Below, one piece after another: positions 33,258-41,500 of a stretch of 64,000 nucleotides of DNA. Under the pieces are notes generated by a model. It searched no databases. It was not told the origin of the DNA and saw only the letters and a program-made list of their open reading frames with translations. The position numbers and the translations under genes were made by a program. Source of the DNA: a virus; the IMG/VR virus record IMGVR_UViG_3300021964_000012, positions 250,001 through 314,000 of that record. One strand, 5' to 3'. How positions within the stretch are numbered: position 1 is the first letter of the stretch; every line of letters starts with the position of its first letter.

Positions 33258-34663
33258 TGCAACAATTTTTTTATGACGAACAGATACGTCGATTTCTACT
33301 GCAAGTTACCAGGGTATTTTCAAACTTTCAAGTAGAATACGGTTATGAAACCGACAATCCTCAAAAGAAAGCTCTGTATAGAGTTCCGGTTCGTTACGGT
33401 GATGCAACAAGACAAGCTCAAACAATCATACAACAGAACAGTGCCAACAGTTTACCCAGCACACCTCTTATGACATTCCATGTAACAAACCTAAATTATG
33501 CAAGAGATAGAATACAGGAACCATATTTTGTTGAAAAACAAAATGTAAGACAACGTTATTGGGATACAGAAAGTGAATCCTATGAAACAACACAAGGAAC
33601 AGCTTTTACAATAGAAAAGCTGATGCCGGTTCCTTATGATTTGGAAATCAATGTTGATATATGGACATCAAATACCAATCAAAAATTACAAATACTTGAA
33701 CAAATATTAACACTTTTTAATCCAGGGTTAGAAATTCAAAGCACAGATAACTTTATAGACTGGACAAGTTTAAGTGTTATGTATCTCGAACAGGTTACAT
33801 GGAGTTCAAGAAATATACCTCAAGGAACTGACGATCCAATTGATATTGCAACATTGCGTTTTGTGATGCCTATATGGATAAGTCCGCCGGCAAAAGTTAA
33901 AAAACTTGGAGTTGTTGAAAAGATTATTGCTAGTGTATACGACGGTTCTGGTGATATGAATGAAGCAATATATGATAGTGATTTATTGCTAGGCACAAGA
34001 CAAAAATTTACACCTTTTAATTATCAAACTCTTTTGCTTGGAAACAAACTACAGGTACTTGAACCCCAAGCAGTTGTGACTAACAATAGCGGAGTGCAAG
34101 TGCCAAGTGCTCCTCCAAGCAATCTACTTTGGCATACTGTAATTGATCTATATGGAAGCCTAAGAGCTGGTATAAGTCAAATTAGATTAGACAATCCATA
34201 TGATGATACACAGATTATTGGTACAGTAGCATATGATCCTAGTGATGATAGATTTTTATTGTTTACTGTGGATACAGACACTATTCCACAAAACACACTT
34301 GATCCTATAAATGCCATAGTAAACCCACAGGCAAAAGGCCCTGATACAACAAACGGTCTACCAGCGGCATCAGAAGGACAAAGGTATTTGTTTATAAATG
34401 ATACTGGAAGCGATAGTGCAGAAGATCCTGGTTTTGCCGAAGCATGGCGTGGTACTGATGGATCAACTTTGATTGCAAATACAAACGATATTGTAGAATA
34501 TGATGGCGTACGTTGGAATATTGCATTTGACTCAAGCAACGAAAGCAATTTACAATATGTAACAAACCTTACAACCAGTGTGCAATACAGATGGGCAGAC
34601 AATCAGTGGCTAAAAAGCTATGAAGGACTTTATCCTGAAGGCGAATGGAGCATTGTGCTTTGA
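33257..34663 (+). CDS. gp15: gp15 tail sheath stabilizer
   Basis: 468 residues (T4 gp15 is 272). Marine gp15 signatures are FFYDEQIRRFLLQVTRVFSNF, RVPVRYGDATRQAQTI, EKLMPVPYDLEINVDIWTSN, QILEQILTLFNP, WTSLSVMYLEQVTWSSR and FVMPIWISPPAKVKKLG. The C-terminal 200 residues are an extra beta domain. It caps the sheath and tube at the head-proximal end. It is co-transcribed with gp14. Confidence 0.88.
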   Translation: MQQFFYDEQIRRFLLQVTRVFSNFQVEYGYETDNPQKKALYRVPVRYGDATRQAQTIIQQNSANSLPSTPLMTFHVTNLNYARDRIQEPYFVEKQNVRQRYWDTESESYETTQGTAFTIEKLMPVPYDLEINVDIWTSNTNQKLQILEQILTLFNPGLEIQSTDNFIDWTSLSVMYLEQVTWSSRNIPQGTDDPIDIATLRFVMPIWISPPAKVKKLGVVEKIIASVYDGSGDMNEAIYDSDLLLGTRQKFTPFNYQTLLLGNKLQVLEPQAVVTNNSGVQVPSAPPSNLLWHTVIDLYGSLRAGISQIRLDNPYDDTQIIGTVAYDPSDDRFLLFTVDTDTIPQNTLDPINAIVNPQAKGPDTTNGLPAASEGQRYLFINDTGSDSAEDPGFAEAWRGTDGSTLIANTNDIVEYDGVRWNIAFDSSNESNLQYVTNLTTSVQYRWADNQWLKSYEGLYPEGEWSIVL

Positions 34664-35103
34664 TAAACGCAGTCGGAGTTTGGTTTTACAGTATTAAAAC
34701 AAATCGATATCTTTATCTACTAAGAAATGACAGTAAGAATCCTGGTTGCTGGGGCCTTCCAGGTGGTAAGGTCGATAACGGAGAGAATTTGCAAGAAGCA
34801 ATGACACGTGAATGCACAGAAGAAATTGGACTATGGCCTGATACAATTAAACTGGTTCCAATTGAAAAATTTACCAGCATTGACAATAAATTTTCTTACC
34901 ATACATTTCTTTGTTTAATAAAAGAAGAATTTACCCCAATATTAAACAGTGAACATCATGGATATTCCTGGATTAAATCAGGAGTTTATCCTAAACCGTT
35001 ACATCCTGGTCTATGGACTACAATTAACTTTCAAGAAATACTTGATAAAATTGAGAGCATTAAACAGTTTCAAATATCACAAAATGAAACAAATTCTCCG
35101 TAG
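34645..35103 (+). CDS. Nudix hydrolase
   Basis: 152 residues (147 if it starts at the TTG at 34660, which has the better Shine-Dalgarno GGAG eight bases before it). The complete Nudix box is at residues 41-63: GKVDNGENLQEAMTRECTEE then IGL, with RExxEE catalytic Glu. Substrates of phage Nudix enzymes include (d)NTPs, ADP-ribose and capped RNA; the substrate here is unknown. It overlaps gp15 at the start and converges with the next gene by 34 bases. Confidence 0.88.
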   Translation: MEHCALINAVGVWFYSIKTNRYLYLLRNDSKNPGCWGLPGGKVDNGENLQEAMTRECTEEIGLWPDTIKLVPIEKFTSIDNKFSYHTFLCLIKEEFTPILNSEHHGYSWIKSGVYPKPLHPGLWTTINFQEILDKIESIKQFQISQNETNSP

Positions 35104-35759
35104 GTCCAGGTATCAAAATTAATATTTTGTTTCCACACATTGCTCGGTGGAATGTTGTCTGAAACAAATACAAATTTTACATCACGGTACTGACTCATAA
35201 CTTGATTCATCTGGTTAACCAATTGTTCATCAAATTCACCAACACTATTACGTGCATCAGCACCTAATAGAAAAACTTCTTTGTGTCCGTCAAAACACGC
35301 TAGCCACGTAGCAACTGTGAGACTACGTCCTCTTGTTCCATATGGAACTAGATAGAACTCACCAGCGTTAGAAATACAATTTCTTGCATTGCTATACACA
35401 CTTACTTTTTTTTGATAACCTGTTTCTAATAACTCATTGAGTTTTTCTTGATCAAATTCTACATAAAAATCGCATTGCATTTCTTGCCAACAACCTTGAG
35501 AACCATAACTTTGTAATCTCTTACGACCAAGGTGCCATCCGGCATGTCGTTCAATGTTGTTTTTTAAATTAAACTTCCCGTGAAGTTTTGTTGTATATCG
35601 GCTGTCTCCGTTGCCGATTACTGCGGCTCTTCCAGAAATATGTTGATTTTCAATTGGATTATCAATCCATTCACGTTCTTGATGTTTTTTACCATTTTTA
35701 ATAGTGTTACTAACAATAACAAATTCGCCATCATAGTCAGTACGATATCTTTGTAACAT
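35070..35759 (-). CDS. DUF115-like Rossmann protein 1
   Basis: 229 residues. Two motifs, AVIGNGDSR at about residue 45 and LACFDGHKEVFLLGADARNS at about 160, also occur in the protein at 50664-51251 (IIGNGKSR and LACLDGHTEIFLVGFD). The pattern resembles the DUF115 / MptE-like sugar- or pterin-linked Rossmann proteins. Encoded at the end of the fibre operon, it may help modify or assemble fibres; this is inference. Its start overlaps the fibre stop by one base. Confidence 0.5.
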   Translation of the reverse strand: MLQRYRTDYDGEFVIVSNTIKNGKKHQEREWIDNPIENQHISGRAAVIGNGDSRYTTKLHGKFNLKNNIERHAGWHLGRKRLQSYGSQGCWQEMQCDFYVEFDQEKLNELLETGYQKKVSVYSNARNCISNAGEFYLVPYGTRGRSLTVATWLACFDGHKEVFLLGADARNSVGEFDEQLVNQMNQVMSQYRDVKFVFVSDNIPPSNVWKQNINFDTWTYGEFVSFCDI

Positions 35760-38497
35760 TATAATCTTCCTACTAGAACTTCTATCACACCTGGACCATC
35801 ATTGTCTTTGTTTTCAATTGCTTTACCGATTACACTACCAGTTGGTGGATTATGAATATCTTTGTATGCTTGTGCATGTCCAGGTTCGTCACTGCTGATC
35901 AACATATCGCCTTTGCGTACGGTTCCAACAACCTTGCATGGTACTCGTCCAATAAGTGCTACACTGATACCATCTAAATCATTGTTCATCAAGTAGGCAG
36001 GATCAGTTGAAACTACACCTGCAATTGCAGTGCTTCTAGACCTACGAGTTTGTGTTACTTCGTATTCGCCTCCAAGTTCAACAACAGTTCCAGGCTCATA
36101 ATCTTGATCACTGGTATATTTTTCTGCCAGGTCAGCATACCTTGCTTGTGTGGCGGTTGCAGTTATCACGCCAGCACTAAAATTGCCCGAACTATCTCTA
36201 GCAACAATGGTGCTAGCTGTATTAGCACTAGTGGCATTACTGGTAATGGTAACACTACCACTAGCACCACCACCTGAAAGTCCTGTTCCACTTACCGCAA
36301 CGTTGGTAATATCACCTACATTAGTGGTATAACCAGCACCATTAGTTAGCTGATTGTTGTTTGTTGGTATATCACTGGTAAGTGCAATAGTACCAGTAGA
36401 GGTTGGTAGTGTTAGTGTTCCGGTATTACTGATTGTGCTAATAACTGGACTGGTAAGTGTTTTATTTGTAAGTGTTTGTGAACCAGTTAGCGTTGCAACT
36501 GTACTGTCAATTGACAAGGTATGTGCAACACCTTCACCTGTGGTTGCTCCACTTGATGATATACCAGTACCGCCAGTAATTGTTCCAACATAGTTGCCTG
36601 TTGTATCTGTACCTAGTGCAACTGAGTTTGCAGCAATAGTAGTTGTAATGCTCGCAGTATCACCTGCACTAGTAAAGGTAGCACTACCAGTAACATCACC
36701 GCTTAGTTGTACGGTCACTGCACTGCTTAATCCACCAGCAGTGCCTGTGGTGTTTTGATTGAGTGTTGCTACACGTGCCGCCGCTACAGTGCCTGTTGAA
36801 ATATTTGATCCATTTAAGGCTGTTAAACTTGCACCACTACCACTAAATGCCGCTGATGTTAACAAACCAGTGCTTGGATTGTACGTTAATCCACTGTCTT
36901 GTTTTACCGCAGTTAAATCACCAGTTGTGGTACTTGCAAAATATAATAAGAAATTGGTATTTGTACTGGTATCTGAACTTACTGTTGCACCGCCTCCGCT
37001 TGCATCAGCAAAACTAAGAGTTCCTGCACCATCAGTAACAAGAACTTGATCAGCAGTACCGTCTGAGGTTGGAAACTTATAGGCATTGTTAAATGTGATA
37101 GCACCACTGTCGTTGCCGTCAATCTTAAACTGTCCGTTATTGCCTGCAGGATCTGCACCTGTGCCATCAGTATCAACAGCAACCGAAAACTGTGTTCTAG
37201 CAGCATTATTTGTATTATCAAAAGCAAACGATCCACCTGTAACCAGTGATGTACCATTGTAATATTCGTGGTTACTTCTAAATAGATAATCACCCGAGTT
37301 GACTGCAAGTGGTGATGCTACTGTGCCTCTGTATCTTCTTGTTCTTATATCTGGAGCGTCAGCACTGTTGTTGTACTGTTCCATACGAATCTGTGCTGTT
37401 TGAGCATCCTCACCTGTCATGTGTAGTGTTACTTCAGGAGATGTTTGATTGATACCAACATAATTACTTGCTGTATCAATGGTTAAAATATCGGTTCCTT
37501 CGATACTTGTATTGTCTGATCCTACAATGAGAATTTCGTTGGCAGTACCAAGTGTAAGCCCAGTAACACCATCCAGCAGGTTAAGTTCAGTGGCTGTTGC
37601 TGTAACTGCCGTACCGCCGATGTAAAGATTCCCAGCATCAACACGCAAATCGTTTGTGACTGTAACATCTTGATTGGTTGCGTCAACAGTAATAGCGGTA
37701 CCATTTTGACCATTAGCAGCAATTTTCAAATCATTTGTAGAAAAAATACGGAAGTTGTCACTGCCATCATTATCAAATGCACCTACATTTGTCATACGCA
37801 AACCAGTGCCACTTTGATCAATTCTTAGTTCGTCAACGCCAGATATGTTACCGCTGGTAAATGATACTGTACCGTCTGTCATAGTACCAAATGTACCAAT
37901 CCCAGCAGTGGTTATGTTGCCGCCTGTGACGTTCCCTGTAGCAGTTACACTCGTAAGTGATGGAGTTAAACTTGGTGTAATTGTAAGTGTGTCTGTTGAT
38001 GCGTTGGTTGTTAGGGCAAGATTTGTACCAGCTACAATAGTAATTGTATCGCCTATAGCATCAGCAACAATACTATCTTCACCGCTTACTGCAACTGTGC
38101 CATAGGCTGCATTACCATTGCGAACAAAAGTCAGTGCAGTTGTGCCAATTGTGATTGGATCATCTGTGGTTAGTTTCCATTGAGTATCAGCATAGGTAGT
38201 ACCTTCGGTGATCATAATGATCATCCCTGCACTAACTTCTCCAGTGGTATCAGCATCCAATGATCGTGCCCAAGTTCCGTTTGATCCTGCACCAACTGTG
38301 GTTACATAGTATATTCCGTTTTCGCTTCCTGTGGATTGACCTGTGACTAGTATTCTATCACGCAGTGCAAGACTTACACCATCTACTGTAGCAGGTGCAC
38401 CTCCACTCAATGTAATGTTTGAAGTGGTTACTGCTCTAGCGGTTTGCTTGTAGTCTATGTCTTGAAGCTGGTGAGCTCTAGGCCGAGTTAATCCCAT
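35759..38497 (-). CDS. tail fibre protein, 912 residues
   Basis: The N-terminal 130 residues form a phage fibre module (DRILVTGQSTGSENGIYYVT, DADTTGEVSAGMIIMITEGT). Then come beta-rich repeats, then a C-terminal region of about 330 residues closely shared with the giant fibre at 38587-44469: FLLYFASTTTGDLTAVKQDS, AARVATLNQNTTGTAGGLSS and a final YADLAEKY/AGVVSTDPAYLMN/RVPCKV domain. That end domain resembles fibre chaperone or autoproteolytic (Peptidase G2-like) domains. It has its own late promoter. Confidence 0.85.
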   Translation of the reverse strand: MGLTRPRAHQLQDIDYKQTARAVTTSNITLSGGAPATVDGVSLALRDRILVTGQSTGSENGIYYVTTVGAGSNGTWARSLDADTTGEVSAGMIIMITEGTTYADTQWKLTTDDPITIGTTALTFVRNGNAAYGTVAVSGEDSIVADAIGDTITIVAGTNLALTTNASTDTLTITPSLTPSLTSVTATGNVTGGNITTAGIGTFGTMTDGTVSFTSGNISGVDELRIDQSGTGLRMTNVGAFDNDGSDNFRIFSTNDLKIAANGQNGTAITVDATNQDVTVTNDLRVDAGNLYIGGTAVTATATELNLLDGVTGLTLGTANEILIVGSDNTSIEGTDILTIDTASNYVGINQTSPEVTLHMTGEDAQTAQIRMEQYNNSADAPDIRTRRYRGTVASPLAVNSGDYLFRSNHEYYNGTSLVTGGSFAFDNTNNAARTQFSVAVDTDGTGADPAGNNGQFKIDGNDSGAITFNNAYKFPTSDGTADQVLVTDGAGTLSFADASGGGATVSSDTSTNTNFLLYFASTTTGDLTAVKQDSGLTYNPSTGLLTSAAFSGSGASLTALNGSNISTGTVAAARVATLNQNTTGTAGGLSSAVTVQLSGDVTGSATFTSAGDTASITTTIAANSVALGTDTTGNYVGTITGGTGISSSGATTGEGVAHTLSIDSTVATLTGSQTLTNKTLTSPVISTISNTGTLTLPTSTGTIALTSDIPTNNNQLTNGAGYTTNVGDITNVAVSGTGLSGGGASGSVTITSNATSANTASTIVARDSSGNFSAGVITATATQARYADLAEKYTSDQDYEPGTVVELGGEYEVTQTRRSRSTAIAGVVSTDPAYLMNNDLDGISVALIGRVPCKVVGTVRKGDMLISSDEPGHAQAYKDIHNPPTGSVIGKAIENKDNDGPGVIEVLVGRL

Positions 38498-38517
38498 GGT
38501 CTGTCCTTATCTTTGCA

Positions 38518-38525
38518 GTATTTAT
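38518..38525 (-). promoter_or_regulatory. late promoter ATAAATAC for the 912-residue fibre
   Basis: ATAAATAC 21 bases before the ATG at 38497, directly after the giant-fibre terminator; Shine-Dalgarno AAGGA follows. Confidence 0.7.
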
Positions 38526-38539
38526 CTGGATTTTTGATC

Positions 38540-38567
38540 AAAAAAATAGCACCCAAAGGTGCTATTT
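38540..38567 (-). terminator. rho-independent terminator of the giant fibre gene
   Basis: Stem AAATAGCACC/GGTGCTATTT (10 bp, loop TTTG on the minus strand) followed by a T-run on the minus strand. The same stem and loop occur at 52091-52117 after gp23. Confidence 0.9.
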
Positions 38568-38586
38568 CTAATTTGTTGTTTATGAA

Positions 38587-41500
38587 TTACATCATCATTG
38601 CTAGTACTTCAATAACTGCTTCTCCGCCTGCGTTGGATTCGATTGCTTTACCAATTACTGTACCAATTGCTGGACTGTTGTTAGCCATTGCTCGACCGTT
38701 ACCTGCACTTACCATTAAGTCACCTGCGTTAACAACACCTGTTACTTTACATGGTACTCTACCAGATATTGCTAGTGCAACACCTTCTTGATCCTTATTC
38801 ATCAAGTAGGCTGGATCTGTAGAAACAATACCTGCTACTGCATGATGGTTTGCTTGATTGCATGCGGCAAGTTTACCTTCACCTGCAAAGTGTACAACTG
38901 TGCCTGCTTCAATGTCGCCGTCTGCGGCATACATCTCAGCCAAGTCAGCGTATCGTGCTTGTGTAGCTGTTGCAGTTATTACACCAGCACTGAAATTTCC
39001 ACTACCATCTCTAAACACAATAGTTGAACCAGTGTTTGCGTTTGTAGCATTTGATGTTACAGTAAATGTTCCACCTTCACTGTTTACGCTACCACTTATA
39101 CCACTACCACTTGTAGCACCTTGTTGTACATAGTTTCCAGTTGTATCAGTGCTTAGAGCAACTGAGTTGGCTGCAATAGTTGCTGTTAATGTGGCATCGC
39201 CTAAGTTAGTAAGTGTTGCACTACCTGTCAAGTCTCCAGCTAATGTGATTGTTGGATCTGATGTTGCAGTAGTAGTAATACTTGCTGTATCACCTGCACT
39301 TGTAAATGTTGCACTTCCTGTAACTGCACCAGTCAACGATACTGTTACTGCACTTGATAAACCACCAGCAGTACCTGTTGTGTTTTGGTTAAGTGTTGCC
39401 ACTCTAGCCGCTGCAATTGTTCCTGAGCTTATGTTTGATCCATTAAGTGAGGTTAAACTTGCACCACTACCACTAAACGTTGTGGCTGCTAATACACCTG
39501 TACTACTATTAAAGGTTAAGTTGGAACCTGACTTAGCTCCAAGATCTCCAGTGGCTGCAGTTGCAAATAATGGAAAACAAGTTGTATCACTGCTTTCATC
39601 TGCTACTGTTATTGTTGTTGCAATTGTGGCTGTACCAGTTGTGTCTTGGTTCAGTGTTGCAACTCTAGCTGCTGCAATTGTTCCTGTTGTGACTTGCGAT
39701 CCATTAAGTGCTGTTAATGCAGATCCATCTCCACTAAAGGCTGCACTTGTAAGCGTTCCACTACTTGGATTGTATATCAATCCACTGTCTTGTTTAACAG
39801 CAGTCAATGCACCAGTTGTGGTACTTGCAAAGTATAACAAGAAGTCAGTATCTGTGCTTGTATCTGCACTTACAGTTGCTCCTGCAGCCGCAAAGCTCAA
39901 TGTTCCTGCACCGTCACTTACTAGAGCGTATCCACTTACACCAGCATCTGCTGACGGAAGTGTCCAAACTAGATCACTTGAGACTGTTGTTGGAGCCTGG
40001 AAACCTACATAGTTACTTGCGTCGCCGTCTAGGAATCTTACATCGCCTGTTGTGGCAAAATCACCTGCTACGTTAGCACCAGTTGATATTACAGTTAATG
40101 ACTGTGTACCACCCGAAGTAAGTCTTACATCACCATTGGTTCCTGAAAAGTCTACCGAACTGGTTCCGTTAACAATACTGTCACCAGCAATTTCAACGTT
40201 GGCGTCGATCACACCTGGTGTAGTACCGTCTGGACCAAAAAATCCAACTGCATTTCCGCCTGTGTTTTTAATAACAACGTTACCAAGTGTAATTGTGCTA
40301 CCTGTAAGGTAGAGATCGTTCCAACGCTCTGTTGAACTTCCCAAGTCATAGGTTGCGTTAGCAGTTGGTATAATGTTACCTTTTATTGCAACATCACCGC
40401 CATCTTGAGTGGTCACACTTGAAGTAGTATCATCTGATTCAAGTGCTAAGATTGTTGAAGTGGTTGTGATTTCTCTTACTTCAATTGTATCACCTGCAAG
40501 AGGTGCTTCAGTAAATGTTAGTGTTGTTCCACTTACAGCATATGCAGTTGTTGGTTCTTGTACCACACCGTTTATGCTTACAATACAACTTGCAGTTGTT
40601 TGAGTACTACCTAGTGTAAATGCTGTTGTGCTGTTATCACCTGAGAATGTTTCACTTGCAATAACTGTAAAGTCACTACCAGCAGTTGTCCAACTATCTG
40701 AATCATAGAATTCAAATTGATCAAGTGTGGAATTGAAACGTATCATACCAGTAACACCTGTTGGACGTTGTGCAGTTGTACCAACTGGAATCATCTGTGA
40801 ATCAGTTGAGTCAACTTTAAATGTTACACCTGTCGTAGTAGTTGCACTACCAACAACAATTGTGTCTGTACCAGCATCAATTGTTAGTAGGTTTGCATTT
40901 GAACTACCTTCAACAATAAAGTCTACATCTTGTGCATCTTGGTTAACAGTTATTGCAGTACCTGCTGATGTAATATCATCTGTTGCAATTGTTATGTTAC
41001 CAGTTTTAAGATTTGCACCAGTTACATCGCCTGTGGCATCTACTGCACCAGCTGTAGTAATGTTACCGCCTGCAACATTACCTGTAGCAGTAATAGTTGT
41101 ACCAGCTGTAATCCCATTTGTTATATCAGCATTGTCTGCAGCTACTTGACCAGCAGTGGTTAGATTGCCACCTGCAACATTACCTGTTGCAGTTATTGTT
41201 GAGCCTGAACTAATAAGTCCAGTAGCTTCCATTGCACCACCTGTTGTGATGTTTCCACCACTTACGTTACCAGTTGCAGTTATTGTTGTACTTGCCGTAA
41301 TAGCACCTGTAACAGCCGCAGTTGATCCGTCAAATGTAAAGTTTCCACTATCTTCAATTGCACCAGCAGTACCTGCTAATACAACACGACCACTTGTCAG
41401 ATCACTTACAACAGCACTTGCTAATGTAGCTTCGCCTGTGGTATTAATAGTGGCACTGTCCATAGCGTTTGCAGTTGTTAAGTTACCACCACTTACATTA

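Noticed and set aside
34177-34602. 141-codon minus-strand frame inside gp15
   Set aside because: Lies within a clear gp15 gene and has no start signal or family match.
36759-37049. Plus-strand frames opposite the 912-residue fibre
   Set aside because: Same low-complexity antisense effect; no start signals.
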